The position numbers and the translations under genes are program-made. Shown piece by piece: positions 20,141-29,406 of a stretch of DNA of 64,000 bases. Location of the stretch: NCBI GenBank assembly GCA_020351875.1, contig CP070671.1:2203253-2267252 (forward strand), in the 5' to 3' direction. The stretch's first letter is position 1. Each line of letters starts with the position of its first letter. The DNA comes from Chromatiales bacterium (GTDB lineage: Bacteria > Pseudomonadota > Gammaproteobacteria > Steroidobacterales > GCA-2729495). The notes beneath the pieces are model-generated. The model saw only the letters and a list, made by a program, of their open reading frames with translations, did no database searches and was not told the origin of the DNA.

Positions 20141-20902
20141 TCAGCGAGACCACCTGCCGTTCAGACCCCAGTCATACTCCCGGAAATTCACCTCGAAATT
20201 CTCGCCCCGCAGCACTCGCGCGCTGGCCTGATCCGTCACGAAACGGGCCATGTAGTTCTGCAGCGATCCCGCGTTGGCCACGAAGTCCTCTTCGAACCAG
20301 TCAAAGATCTGCGACACGTAGGCCACCCGGCGGTTCGAATCGAACACGTTGCGGGTCGGGTCGTTCAAAAACTCCTCGGCCGCGGTGTCGAGCTGCGCGT
20401 CGAGAGTTGCCGGCCGATACGCGCGGCTCGCCAATCTCGGGCACGACAGGGAGGCGCAGACGATCGCGAAATGAATACGCGCATCGCCCATCGGGCGCAG
20501 GCGCCCGTGCTCGATGTCTTCCAGGCTCAAGGATTCGCCCAGCACGTCGAAGCGCATGCGCTTGAAAAAACGCGAGCGGCCGAACAGTGAATCGGGCGAC
20601 TGGCCGTCCAGGATTCCCCGGATCGCGATCGCGTTATATGCGTTGATATAAAAAGCTTTCTGCTCGGCCGGTGTAGACAGGTCTTCGGGGGCCGTGGCGG
20701 CCAGCTGATCGATGAAGTCGTCCAGGCGCGGGTCCAGCGCAATGCCGTCGTAGTCGACAAAGCCGTTGTCCACGTGGGACAGCAGCAGGTCGTCGAGCAT
20801 CGAGTAGTCCGGCTTGGCGAGAACCGGTGCTGTGGCCAGGCAGGCAACGGCCGCCAGGGCAATGCGCCGGCCTGCGTTCGTCCCTGGTAATTCGCTCGTC
20901 AT
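20141..20902 (-). CDS. DUF547 domain-containing exported protein
   Basis: The 253-residue protein has a signal peptide (IALAAVACLATAPVLA, to about residue 28) and the DUF547 core: AFYINAYNAIAIRGIL, the LEDIEHGRLR segment, HFAIVCASLSCPRL with its conserved Cys pair, and a C-terminal VAYVSQIFDWFEEDF. The function of this domain is not established; a papain-like fold has been suggested for related proteins. ATG 20902 places the signal peptide correctly; the frame extends upstream to 21193 without support. It is divergent from the binding-protein gene at 21026. Confidence 0.88.
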   Translation of the reverse strand: MTSELPGTNAGRRIALAAVACLATAPVLAKPDYSMLDDLLLSHVDNGFVDYDGIALDPRLDDFIDQLAATAPEDLSTPAEQKAFYINAYNAIAIRGILDGQSPDSLFGRSRFFKRMRFDVLGESLSLEDIEHGRLRPMGDARIHFAIVCASLSCPRLASRAYRPATLDAQLDTAAEEFLNDPTRNVFDSNRRVAYVSQIFDWFEEDFVANAGSLQNYMARFVTDQASARVLRGENFEVNFREYDWGLNGRWSR

Positions 20903-21025
20903 CGCAATCCTTGTCTCGAATGCACACGCAGCCCGGCGAAGGCGCCCGCGGAAGGCCCGGAGTTTACAGGGGTTTATCCAGCGGGTATCTGGCCTGTGCG
21001 CCTCGCTTTCAGGCAACATGCAGCC

Positions 21026-22069
21026 ATGAAAGTTTCCTTCCCGTTCGTTTTTTTTGCCGCGCTGCTGCTGGTTGCCTGCGGTGGCGATGGGACTCCGCCC
21101 CCGGCACCCGGGGCCACCGGCACGGCCAGCCAGGTGATCACGATTGGCGGCACCTCCACGCCCAACACGCCCGGGTCTGCCATGTGGCTGCAATTCAAGA
21201 GCGATGCGGAAGCGGCGTCGCAGGGCAGGCTGGAGCTCAAGCCGCTGATCTACGGCCAGCTGGGTTCCGAGGAGCAGCTGCTGTCGGGCCTGCGCCGCGG
21301 CCGCATCCAGTTTGCCAACCTGTCGGCCCAGGCCACGTCCACGCTGGCGCCCGAATTATCGCTGCTGTACACGCCGTACCTGTTCCGCGACGAAGCCGAG
21401 GCGGACTACGTCTACGATCGTTACCTCACGGACATCTACAGAGAGTTGCTGGCCGATGTCGGTCTGCACCTGGTGACCTGGTACGAAATCGGCTTCCACT
21501 CGGTATACGGCCGGGAGCAGATCCTGACGCCCGAGCAGGCCAAAGGCCGGCGCTTCCGGGTGTCGGCGAGCCTGAATGCGCGTCTGTTCGCCAAAGCCAT
21601 TGGCGCCGACATGATTCCGCTGGGGTACGGAGAAATCGTGCCGTCATTGCAGACGGGCCTGATCGATGCTGGCGAGAACTCCATCAGTTTGTACGCGCGC
21701 ACCGGCATTTCGGCCGAAGCGCCATATCTCACGCTGACCCGGCACGTGTTCGGTATGTCGGTCATCGTTGCCGACCTGAAGTGGTGGCAGGCGCAGGACG
21801 ACGCCACCCGCCAGATCCTGACGGACACGTTTCCGTCCATCACGGAATCGCGGGCTGCAACCCGGGCGCAGGACGAGACCGACCTGGGGGATCCGGAGCT
21901 CGGCATTCGCTGGCAGGCGCTGACGCCCGAGCAGCGGGACCAGTGGGAGCAGGCCACCAGCGGTGTGGCCGAGCAGCTGCTCGAAGACATCGGCGGCCGG
22001 TCGCGGGAAATCTACGCCATTATCCTGAAGGGCAAAGCGGAATACGCAGCGCAGAAAGACGGCGCCTAG
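21026..22069 (+). CDS. TRAP-type substrate-binding lipoprotein (DctP family), orphan
   Basis: The 347-residue protein starts with a lipoprotein signal (MKVSFPFVFFAALLLVACGG; Cys near residue 16) and then shows the DctP fold: GTSTPNTPGSAMWLQFKSDAE, ELSLLYTPYLFRDEAEADYVYD, KGRRFRVSASLNARLFAKAIGAD with the conserved Arg, and PLGYGEIVPSLQTGLIDAGENS. TRAP binding proteins deliver organic acids to DctQM permeases. No DctQ or DctM gene is present in the window, and lipid anchoring is less usual, so it may be a sensor or serve a remote permease. The ATG at 21026 was chosen for its lipobox. It converges with the dehydrogenase gene, overlapping it by four bases. Confidence 0.88.
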   Translation: MKVSFPFVFFAALLLVACGGDGTPPPAPGATGTASQVITIGGTSTPNTPGSAMWLQFKSDAEAASQGRLELKPLIYGQLGSEEQLLSGLRRGRIQFANLSAQATSTLAPELSLLYTPYLFRDEAEADYVYDRYLTDIYRELLADVGLHLVTWYEIGFHSVYGREQILTPEQAKGRRFRVSASLNARLFAKAIGADMIPLGYGEIVPSLQTGLIDAGENSISLYARTGISAEAPYLTLTRHVFGMSVIVADLKWWQAQDDATRQILTDTFPSITESRAATRAQDETDLGDPELGIRWQALTPEQRDQWEQATSGVAEQLLEDIGGRSREIYAIILKGKAEYAAQKDGA

Positions 22070-23064
22070 GTCGTCATGTCCAGCACGGCAGTGCCGTTGA
22101 TCCTGCCCTCGCGCAGTGCGTCCAGGGCCTCGTTCGCCTGGGCCAGCGAGTAGCGCGTGATCTGCGTGTCGATCGGGTGTGCCGCGGCCAGGGCCATGAA
22201 CTCGCGGCCGTCGCGGCGGGTGAGGTTGGCCACCGAGCGTATCTGGCGTTCACCCCACAGGTCGGCGTAGGGAAAAGCCGGGATGTCGCTCATGTGGATG
22301 CCACCGCACACGACCCGCCCGCCCTTGCGCACATCACGCAAGGCTTTCGGCACCAGCGCGCCGACGGGGGCGAAGATCAGGGCACCGTCGAGGGGTTCGG
22401 GCGCCGGTTCGTCGGAGCCGCCGGCCCACGCGGCGCCGAGTTCGCGGGCGAATGCCTGGGCGGCCTTATCACCGGGACTGGTGAACGCATAGACCTCGCG
22501 ACCTTCCCGCTGTGCCACCTGCGCAATCATGTGCGCCGCCGAACCGAAACCGTAGATGCCCAGCCGCCGGGCATCGCCCGCCATGCGCAGCGCGCGATAG
22601 CCGATCAACCCACCACACAACAGGGGCGTGGTGCGGGCCGGGTCGAGGTCCGCGCTGAGCGGAATCACGAAATCTGCATCGGCCACCATGAATTCCGCAT
22701 AGCCGCCATCGCGCTGGTAACCGTTGAACAAGGCATGGTCGCAAAGGTTTTCCTGGCCGGTCGTGCAGTAATCGCACTCGCCGCAGGCCCAGGCCAGCCA
22801 AGCGATGCCGACGCGCTGTTCCAGCGGCATGTCGACCCCGCTGCCGCGGGCACTCACTGCACCGACAACCTGGTGGCCGGGGACGACGGGATAGGGGATA
22901 TCGGCGAGTTCATTGTCCTGCACGTGCAGGTCGGTGCGGCACACGGCGCAGGCCAGCACGCGCACCTGCACCTGGCCGGGCCCCGGTTGCGGTATGGGCC
23001 GTTGTTCCATGACCAGTGCTCGTGCCGGCCCCGGGCAGACCATGGCCTGCATCTGGCCGGACAT
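22066..23064 (-). CDS. zinc-dependent alcohol dehydrogenase family protein
   Basis: The 332-residue medium-chain dehydrogenase has the catalytic zinc Cys in CAVCRTDLHV, GHQVVG in place of the common GHE, the structural zinc cysteines in CGECDYCTTGQENLC, and the NAD(P) motif GIYGFGSAAH. It probably oxidises a small alcohol or reduces an aldehyde. The layout is that of the AdhA-like branch (TIGR02822 type). ATG 23064 follows the TPR gene stop by seven bases; an in-frame GTG at 23088 would overlap that gene and is less likely. Confidence 0.87.
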   Translation of the reverse strand: MSGQMQAMVCPGPARALVMEQRPIPQPGPGQVQVRVLACAVCRTDLHVQDNELADIPYPVVPGHQVVGAVSARGSGVDMPLEQRVGIAWLAWACGECDYCTTGQENLCDHALFNGYQRDGGYAEFMVADADFVIPLSADLDPARTTPLLCGGLIGYRALRMAGDARRLGIYGFGSAAHMIAQVAQREGREVYAFTSPGDKAAQAFARELGAAWAGGSDEPAPEPLDGALIFAPVGALVPKALRDVRKGGRVVCGGIHMSDIPAFPYADLWGERQIRSVANLTRRDGREFMALAAAHPIDTQITRYSLAQANEALDALREGRINGTAVLDMTT

Positions 23065-23071
23065 GCCGGGC

Positions 23072-24631
23072 TCAGCCGTCACTGGCACCCGGATACTCGA
23101 GCCGGCCGCCGCCGTCGTCGGGCGCTTCGATGGGTTTGCCGGCGTCTTCGCTGCGGCCCGGATCCTTGGGCCGGTAATAAAAGTCGTGCCGGTACAGCAG
23201 ACCTTCCGACACCACGGCCACGCCGTCTGCGAACCGCGGCCGGAAATAAGATCGTCGCAGCGCTTCGGCGACCCGGCGATCCATCAGATCGGACGGGTTC
23301 GACTCGATCACCACGACATCTTTCACGCGCCCCTTCTCGCTCACGTCGTAGCGCACTAGCACGTAACCGTCGCTGAGCAGGTTCCAGTCGCTCACGTCGC
23401 CGGGCGCATAGCGCAGGTTGCCCCAGCCCAGGCCCGTGACGCGTACCGGTTCGCTGAAGAATTCCTCGCGCAGGTCTTCGTAGCCGCTCTCCAGCGACAG
23501 CGCCTGCCAGGCGCGTTCGTAGTAGGCGATGGCCGTGTCGAAGCGGCCGGAACTGCCGTAGAGGTCGCCGAGCTGCACCAGCAGCTCGGCCTGCTTGGGC
23601 CGGTCTATCTCGGGTTGCGCCTCGATGATCTTCAGCGCCTTCTTCAGGCTCCCCGCGCTCTCGGATACCAGGCCCTGGCGTTCGAACGTACCCGCGAGGC
23701 CTTCGTAGGCCGCGACCATTTCCAGCGACTCCTTGCCGTAGGTCCTGCGGATCATCTGTTGGGCGCGCTGGTACATGTAGCGCGATTGCTCCACCTGGCC
23801 CGAGCGTTCGTACCAGCGAGCGAGTTTGTACATCGCGGGCGCCGTTTCCGGATTGTCCTCGCCGAGGCGCCGCTGGTGAATTTCCAGCTGCACCTCCTGG
23901 TGAAAATTCGCTTCTTCGATTTCCTCCAGGCCGATGTAGGTTTCGGTCAGGCCGTCACGAATCTTCATCTGTTCGAGGTTGTAGAAGCCCTCGTTCACAT
24001 TGTTCAGCCGCAGCGCTGTGCTGAACGCTTCTTCGGCCTTGTCGTACAGGCCGGCACGGTTGTAGGTGGCGCCGAGGCCAACCTGGGCATTGATCAGTCG
24101 GGGCGACAGCTGGCCCTCGTTCTGCTTGATGATGGCGATGCTGCGCAGGTAGGCCTGCTCCGCGTCGACCAGATCGCCCTTGAGCATCAGGGTAGTCGCG
24201 AGGTTGTCCAGTGGCGAACTGAGCTCGATGCTGTCCGGCCCGAATTCCTGTTCCGTGAGCTGGGCGACCCCGCGAGCTGCTTCGACGGCGTCAGCGTACC
24301 GGGCCTCGTCAATCGCGGTGACCATGCGCTGGTACAGCACGGTCCGCCTGCCGGGCGGGTCCGGCTCTGCGTCGGCCGGCGCGGCGGATTCCGGCGACGG
24401 GTCGCCGGTCGCATCGCCGGCGTCCACCGCGGCAGGCAAGGGTTCGGCACCGGTGGTCGGCTCGCTCGGTTGCGCACCTTCCGCATCCGGCATGGCCGGA
24501 TCCAGTGGCTGCAAGGGTACGTCGGTGGTCTCGGTTTCGTCGGGTAGCACCGGCCCTTCGGGCTTGTCCTGGGCGATGGCCGGGCCGGCGACGCAGAGCA
24601 TCGCGATGCATGTGAGCGCCTGTTTGGTCAT
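23072..24631 (-). CDS. exported TPR protein with TonB-like C-terminal domain
   Basis: The 519-residue protein has a signal peptide (TKQALTCIAMLCVAGPAIAQ), a Pro/Glu/Ala-rich low-complexity stretch (about residues 25-95), several tetratricopeptide repeats (about 120-400; for example LNNVNEGFYNLEQMKI and a YYERAWQAL motif), and a C-terminal TonB/energy-transducer-like region (YVLVRYDVSEKGRVKDVVVI...AEALRRSYFRPRFADG). That C-terminal motif, tied to TPRs rather than a membrane anchor, occurs in families of unknown function. ATG 24631 was chosen for the signal peptide. Confidence 0.8.
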   Translation of the reverse strand: MTKQALTCIAMLCVAGPAIAQDKPEGPVLPDETETTDVPLQPLDPAMPDAEGAQPSEPTTGAEPLPAAVDAGDATGDPSPESAAPADAEPDPPGRRTVLYQRMVTAIDEARYADAVEAARGVAQLTEQEFGPDSIELSSPLDNLATTLMLKGDLVDAEQAYLRSIAIIKQNEGQLSPRLINAQVGLGATYNRAGLYDKAEEAFSTALRLNNVNEGFYNLEQMKIRDGLTETYIGLEEIEEANFHQEVQLEIHQRRLGEDNPETAPAMYKLARWYERSGQVEQSRYMYQRAQQMIRRTYGKESLEMVAAYEGLAGTFERQGLVSESAGSLKKALKIIEAQPEIDRPKQAELLVQLGDLYGSSGRFDTAIAYYERAWQALSLESGYEDLREEFFSEPVRVTGLGWGNLRYAPGDVSDWNLLSDGYVLVRYDVSEKGRVKDVVVIESNPSDLMDRRVAEALRRSYFRPRFADGVAVVSEGLLYRHDFYYRPKDPGRSEDAGKPIEAPDDGGGRLEYPGASDG

Positions 24632-24757
24632 CCTGAACGTCTTGCAGCGCTTGGGACAGTCAGCGGTTAATGTAGCAGCTTCGCCGGAGCTGGCGGAAAG
24701 CATTGCAGCAGGCCCGCCGGGAACATCCGCGGGCCCGGGATTGTCGAATCGTTAGCC

Positions 24758-25402
24758 ATGTTCATGCGCAGGAAAAACCTGTCCATCCCGGCACCGGAAG
24801 ATGCGCTGCCCGGACGCAGTACGCGCATGCCGGTCGCGAAGCGTCATTTCGTGAACGGCAATCCGCTGGCGACGGAGGTGCCCGCCCACATGGAGCAGGC
24901 CCTGTTCGGCCTCGGCTGCTTCTGGGGCGCGGAGCGGCGTTTCTGGGAGGTTCCCGGCGTCTATCTCACGGCGGTCGGCTATGCGGCCGGCCACACGCCA
25001 AACCCGACCTACGAGGAAGTCTGCTCGGGGATGACTGGGCACAACGAAGTCGTGTGGGTGGTCTTCGACCCGGCGACAGTGAGCTACGAGGAACTGCTGC
25101 AGACCTTCTGGGAAAGCCACGATCCGACCCAGGGCATGCGCCAGGGCAACGATGTGGGCACGCAGTACCGGTCCGGTATCTACTGCTACTCTGCCGATCA
25201 GGAAGCGGCCGCCAGCGAATCCTGCGAGAGCTACCAGGCGGCGTTAAGCGCGGCGGGGCACGGGACCATCACCACGGAAATTCTGCCGGCGCCGCCGTTT
25301 TACTTCGCCGAGAACTACCATCAGCAATACCTGGCAAAAAACCCCAGCGGTTATTGCGGGCTCGGTGGCACCGGCGTGAGCTGCCCGGTGGCGGTCAGTT
25401 GA
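24758..25402 (+). CDS. msrA: peptide-methionine (S)-S-oxide reductase
   Basis: The 214-residue protein carries the MsrA active site [18 protein letters not shown] (Cys near residue 54), [18 protein letters not shown], and the [10 protein letters not shown] and ENYHQQYL blocks. The C-terminal [11 protein letters not shown] carries candidate resolving cysteines. It reduces the S-epimer of methionine sulfoxide. The N-terminal 40 residues before the domain ([20 protein letters not shown]) match those of longer MsrA proteins. It converges with the glycine-zipper gene, overlapping it by eight bases. Confidence 0.95.
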   Translation: MFMRRKNLSIPAPEDALPGRSTRMPVAKRHFVNGNPLATEVPAHMEQALFGLGCFWGAERRFWEVPGVYLTAVGYAAGHTPNPTYEEVCSGMTGHNEVVWVVFDPATVSYEELLQTFWESHDPTQGMRQGNDVGTQYRSGIYCYSADQEAAASESCESYQAALSAAGHGTITTEILPAPPFYFAENYHQQYLAKNPSGYCGLGGTGVSCPVAVS

Positions 25403-25742
25403 GCACGCGGTAGCCCCGACCGCGCATACAGTTCTTTACCACGCGCTGCTTCTCGCGCTCGTTCAGCTGCGCTGACTTGGCGCCCCCCGCCACGGCCCCG
25501 ATGCCGGCACCCCGGCCTGTTTCCCCGCCGATGGCGCCAATCGCGCCGCCCACGGCGGCACCACCGGCCGCGCCTTTGGCCACGCCGACTTCCGTCTGGA
25601 TCTCACGGGTGTAGGCCTTGCAGTCGGCCAGGTCCTGTTCGTACATCACCGGATCCACCCCGCGCATGTCCACGATGGGGTCCGGATTCGCCGCGCAGCC
25701 AGCAGCGCAAAGCGCCAGGGCGGCAACTTTAATGTGATCCAT
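25395..25742 (-). CDS. glycine-zipper lipoprotein
   Basis: The 115-residue protein has a lipoprotein signal ([20 protein letters not shown]; Cys near residue 16), a conserved front half ([18 protein letters not shown]), and a glycine-zipper segment ([20 protein letters not shown]) that can insert in the outer membrane, followed by [18 protein letters not shown] with a Cys. The CK...[11 protein letters not shown] pattern is common in small outer-membrane-associated lipoproteins of unknown role. ATG 25742 was chosen because it gives a normal lipobox. Confidence 0.85.
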   Translation of the reverse strand: MDHIKVAALALCAAGCAANPDPIVDMRGVDPVMYEQDLADCKAYTREIQTEVGVAKGAAGGAAVGGAIGAIGGETGRGAGIGAVAGGAKSAQLNEREKQRVVKNCMRGRGYRVLN

Positions 25743-25900
25743 GCACGGGCTCCCGGGCTCGGTCTCACAGAGTGTAACGCGGCCGCAGCCCGGTGGTTGA
25801 CCGGGCCATTGTGCGGAAATGTGATGCCCGCCACGGCTGAAACGGGCGCCATCCTTATTATGCAAAGCTGGGCCGGGTTGGTCCGTGGGCGGGTCTTTGA

Positions 25901-27235
25901 ATGCTTTCCAAGCGCGTGAAGGTTGACACGATGAACCTCGAGAAGGGCATGTACGTGGCCCTTCTCGACCGGCCGTGGCTGGAGACGCCGTTCCTGTTCC
26001 AGGGTTTCGAGATCCGCGAAGAGAGCGAAATCGGCCTGCTGCGCAAGTTCTGCAATCATGTCTACGTCGACCTGAAGCGCAGCGCATTGCCCGAGAAGCG
26101 CATCATGGAGGCCCGCAGCGTCGCGGGCCAGAGCCGTGACCCCTTTGCGGGCCCGACGAAGGCTCGGGTCAACGGCTACAAGCGCATCACCCTGAGAATG
26201 CGCCTGCTCAGAACTCTCAGCCGGATGGACCCGACCGGCCGGCTCGCCGAAAAAGTGAACGGCGCGCGCCACTACGAGAACAAGGTCACCACCCAGCAGG
26301 AAGCGCCGAAGGCTGCCCACGCCTATGGCATCGCCGTGGACACGATGAGCGAGGTGATCCAGGACCTGCGTGAGGGCGGTGGCATCCAGGTCGACAAGAT
26401 CAAGGACGCAGTCTCGCCAATGATCGACAGCGTGCTGCGCAACCAGGATGCAATGGCGTGGCTGGTCACGCTGCGCAGGCGCGATGAGTACGCCTACAAC
26501 CACTCCATTGCCACGTCCGTGTGGGCCCTGGTGCTTGGCCGGCACCTGGGCTTCGACCGCAACGGTCTGCGCACGCTCGCGATGGGCGGCATCCTGCTGG
26601 AAATCGGCAAGGTCGCGATTCCGGAATCCATCACGAACAAGGAAGGTGCGCTGACGGACGAGGAAGCGGAAATCATGCAGGCCCACGTGCACTACGGTGA
26701 GCGATTGGCGAAAAAAACGCCCGGCATCAGCGAAGAGGTGCTGGAAATGATTCGCAGTCACCACGAGCGCCACGATGGTTCCGGCTACCCGAACGGCATC
26801 GCCGGCAGTGAGATCCCGGTGTACGGGCGCATCGCCGGCCTGGTGGATTGCTACGACGCGATGATCTCCCACCGGCCCTGGGCGAAGGCGAAGTCCTCCT
26901 ACGATGCGGTGCGCGAACTGAACCTGCTGGCCGGCACCGAGTTTCAGCGCGAACTGATCGAGCAGTTCGTGCAGGCGCTGGGCATGTTCCCGACCGGCAC
27001 GATCGTGGAGCTGAACACCGGTGAGGTCGGCATCGTGATCGAGCAGAATCGCATTCGCCGCCTGCGGCCGAAAATCATGCTGGTGCTGGACAAGCACCAC
27101 CAGCCCCTTGGCACGAGCAAGATCATTGATCTGAAGTCGCTGCCCAGTGACGAGAATAACCGTCGCGCGCGCTGGATCGTGAAGGGCCACGAAGCCGGCG
27201 CTTTTGGCCTCGATCCGGAAGACTACTTCCACTGA
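25901..27235 (+). CDS. HD-GYP domain protein with DUF3391, degenerate HD dyad
   Basis: The 444-residue protein has an N-terminal DUF3391 domain (RVKVDTMNLEKGMYVALLDR, to about residue 120) and a C-terminal HD-GYP domain (about 190-400). The GYP part is intact (HHERHDGSGYPNG, near 286-298) and the first His is kept in YNHSIATSVW. The metal-binding HD of the usual LLHDIGK is replaced, however: the protein reads ILLEIGKVAIPE. HD-GYP enzymes degrade cyclic di-GMP; loss of this dyad should weaken or abolish hydrolysis, suggesting a binding or regulatory role. It is followed after 14 bases by an EAL protein, probably in one transcript. Confidence 0.88.
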   Translation: MLSKRVKVDTMNLEKGMYVALLDRPWLETPFLFQGFEIREESEIGLLRKFCNHVYVDLKRSALPEKRIMEARSVAGQSRDPFAGPTKARVNGYKRITLRMRLLRTLSRMDPTGRLAEKVNGARHYENKVTTQQEAPKAAHAYGIAVDTMSEVIQDLREGGGIQVDKIKDAVSPMIDSVLRNQDAMAWLVTLRRRDEYAYNHSIATSVWALVLGRHLGFDRNGLRTLAMGGILLEIGKVAIPESITNKEGALTDEEAEIMQAHVHYGERLAKKTPGISEEVLEMIRSHHERHDGSGYPNGIAGSEIPVYGRIAGLVDCYDAMISHRPWAKAKSSYDAVRELNLLAGTEFQRELIEQFVQALGMFPTGTIVELNTGEVGIVIEQNRIRRLRPKIMLVLDKHHQPLGTSKIIDLKSLPSDENNRRARWIVKGHEAGAFGLDPEDYFH

Positions 27236-27249
27236 GTTGGAACGGCGTC

Positions 27250-28545
27250 ATGGATCTCGCCGGCACACCCCGCTTTCGCTATGCACTGCTGTTGCGTGAG
27301 ATCGACGACATGTGGACGGCCGAAGATTTCCGGTCGGTTGGCCTGGTCCTGATTCGCCTGGCCGGCCTGGAGGCAGTCAATGCCAACTTCGGCTATATCG
27401 GTGGCGACCGGGCGCTGGAGGAATTCGAACAGCGACTGCTCGCGGTGGCGCGCCAGCGCGACCGGGTGTTCCGCGTGGGCAGCACGAGTTTCGCCCTGCT
27501 GATTCACAACCCGACGAACGAGGGCCATGCGGTGCTCGGCGCCGAGCGCATTTCGCGCGAGGCCCGTGAACCCGTGCTGCTCGGTGCGCGCCGGGCGCGG
27601 CTGCAGGCGCACATGGGCGTGTCGCTGCTGCCGGAACTTGCGGGCGGCACGGAAGAACTGTTGCGCCACTGCGAGCTCGCACTGGACGAGTCGCGCGACC
27701 GCGATGAGCCTTACATCGTTTACTCGGACGGGCTCGCGGCGGGCAGCGCCGGCCACGCACGGGCGGACTTCGACATTCATGAAGCCCTCGACAAGGCCGA
27801 GCTGGAAATGTATTTCCAGCCGAAAGTGCACCTCGGCTCGAGGGAACTGGCGGGTGCCGAGGCGCTGATCCGGTGGAACAGTCCGAGGGACGGGGTGCAG
27901 CTGCCCGAGGCCTTCCTGCCCGGCGTAGAGCGCGGCTGGGCCATTCACGCGCTGTTCGGCTTCTCGCTGAACGCCGCGTTGCGCCAGGCCTGCGACTGGT
28001 GCCAGAAAGTGCCGGAATTCGTGATGGCGGTGAACATGTCGCCCGGAAACCTGGAAGACCCGTACCTGATCGATACGGTGACCGACGCACTCGGGGTCTG
28101 GAACCTGGATGCCGACCGGCTCGTGCTGGAAATCACCGAAACTGCGTTGATGCGCGACCCGCGCGCCAGTGCCGCCAAGCTGCAGGCCCTGCACGAACTG
28201 GGCGTGCGCATCGCCATTGACGACTTCGGCACCGGGCACGCGAGCCTCGCCTACCTGCGTGACCTGCCCGCCGACGAACTGAAAATCGACCGCAGCTTTA
28301 TCACGCAGATGCTTACCAGCGACCGCGACCGGCGCATCGTGGCATCCATTATCCAGCTCGCCCACGCGGTGAACATGCAGGTCGTCGCCGAGGGCATCGA
28401 AGACGGGGATGCGGCGCAAGTTCTCCAGGACATGGGCTGCGAAATCGGCCAGGGCTATTTCTTCAATCGTCCCTTGTCGGCCGGGAATTTCGCGACCGCG
28501 TGGCTGCGCGAACGCGAAGCCGCTGAAGCGGGCGCCGACGCATAA
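27250..28545 (+). CDS. EAL-domain cyclic di-GMP phosphodiesterase with degenerate GGDEF
   Basis: The 431-residue protein has an N-terminal GGDEF-like domain (about residues 15-165) whose signature is lost (RVGSTSFALL where GGDEF is expected), so it cannot be a cyclase. The EAL domain (about 175-420) keeps the catalytic set: AEALIRW near 204, NMSPGNL, LEITETAL, DDFGTGHASL, KIDRSFI, AEGIED and GQGYFFNRP. It should hydrolyse cyclic di-GMP to pGpG. No transmembrane segment is seen. The pair with the degenerate HD-GYP protein immediately upstream suggests the two act together. Confidence 0.9.
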   Translation: MDLAGTPRFRYALLLREIDDMWTAEDFRSVGLVLIRLAGLEAVNANFGYIGGDRALEEFEQRLLAVARQRDRVFRVGSTSFALLIHNPTNEGHAVLGAERISREAREPVLLGARRARLQAHMGVSLLPELAGGTEELLRHCELALDESRDRDEPYIVYSDGLAAGSAGHARADFDIHEALDKAELEMYFQPKVHLGSRELAGAEALIRWNSPRDGVQLPEAFLPGVERGWAIHALFGFSLNAALRQACDWCQKVPEFVMAVNMSPGNLEDPYLIDTVTDALGVWNLDADRLVLEITETALMRDPRASAAKLQALHELGVRIAIDDFGTGHASLAYLRDLPADELKIDRSFITQMLTSDRDRRIVASIIQLAHAVNMQVVAEGIEDGDAAQVLQDMGCEIGQGYFFNRPLSAGNFATAWLREREAAEAGADA

Positions 28546-28677
28546 GAGCCACCGCTCCCACGCCTCTGCCTTTGCTCGGTCGCGTTAACGCGAACTGGTT
28601 CGACTCCGCTCTTGGCAGCGCGGGCGTGTATCTTTGAACGGTCCTTTCCAGCCCCACCGGGAGGCCGGCCGGTCATC

Positions 28678-29406
28678 ATGACGAATCGCTCCATTCTGCG
28701 CCGCGGAGCCTGCCTGGCCTTCGCGCTGCTGGTGGCGGGTTGCGCACCCCGCGCGCCCGTCACCCGTGCGCCGGCAGAGAGGCCGCCGGTTGCCGCGCCG
28801 GCGGACGCGGTCGAGTACCGCATCGTGCCGGGGGAGTCTGAGATTCGTATCCTGGCCTATCGAGACGGGCCGCTAGCGTCCCTGGGCCACAATCACGTGA
28901 TCAGCACCGCCGATATCGACGGCGCCGTTGCGCTCGCGTCACCCATCGGTCGTTCCACGGTGCGGGTGAGTTTCCCGGTGCAGTCCCTCCAGGTGGACAT
29001 ACCCGTGCAGCGCGCCGAAGAAGGCGCTGACTTCCCGGGTGCGCTCGACCAGTCGGCCATCGACGGCACGCGGTCGAACATGCTGGGAGAAGAACTGCTC
29101 GATGCGGCCAACTACCCGGACGTGGAATTGCGCAGTCGCGAGATCGGCGGTGAGTTGCCGGCGTTGCAATTGCTGATGGACGTGACGGTGAAGAACCAGG
29201 TGACGCCGGTGACGATGCCGGTGACCGTGACGGTAGATGGTGAACGGCTGGTCGCCACGGGTACTGTCAAGGTGCGCCAGACGGAGCTGGGGTTGCAGCC
29301 GTTCAGCGTTGGGTTGGGGGCGTTGTCTGTGCGGGACGAGTTGGTGTTGAAGTTCCGGCTGGTGGCTTTGTTGGGGCCAGGCGGGGTGGGGGACACCAGT
29401 TTCTAA
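28678..29406 (+). CDS. YceI-like lipoprotein
   Basis: The 242-residue protein has a lipoprotein signal (TNRSILRRGACLAFALLVAG, Cys near residue 22) and a YceI-like lipocalin domain (EYRIVPGESEIRILAYRDG, LGHNHVIST, later VELRSREI and the KNQVTPVTMPVTV stretch). YceI-family proteins bind isoprenoid-like molecules, but the role of this one is unknown. Its last residues (LLGPGGVGDTSF) and stop codon are encoded by the left arm and loop of hairpin element B. ATG 28678 is chosen over 28612 because of the lipobox. The 132-base spacer upstream holds the palindrome CGCGTTAACGCG (28581-28592). Confidence 0.85.
   Translation: MTNRSILRRGACLAFALLVAGCAPRAPVTRAPAERPPVAAPADAVEYRIVPGESEIRILAYRDGPLASLGHNHVISTADIDGAVALASPIGRSTVRVSFPVQSLQVDIPVQRAEEGADFPGALDQSAIDGTRSNMLGEELLDAANYPDVELRSREIGGELPALQLLMDVTVKNQVTPVTMPVTVTVDGERLVATGTVKVRQTELGLQPFSVGLGALSVRDELVLKFRLVALLGPGGVGDTSF

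Noticed and set aside
18659-20590. 643-codon plus-strand frame across msrQ, msrP and hairpin A
   Set aside because: It is antisense to two certain genes and crosses a repeat; no recognisable domain.
20827-23376. 849-codon plus-strand frame across the DctP, dehydrogenase and TPR genes
   Set aside because: The amino-acid sequence is Arg/Ala/Gly-rich without motifs, and it overlaps the well-supported genes in other frames.
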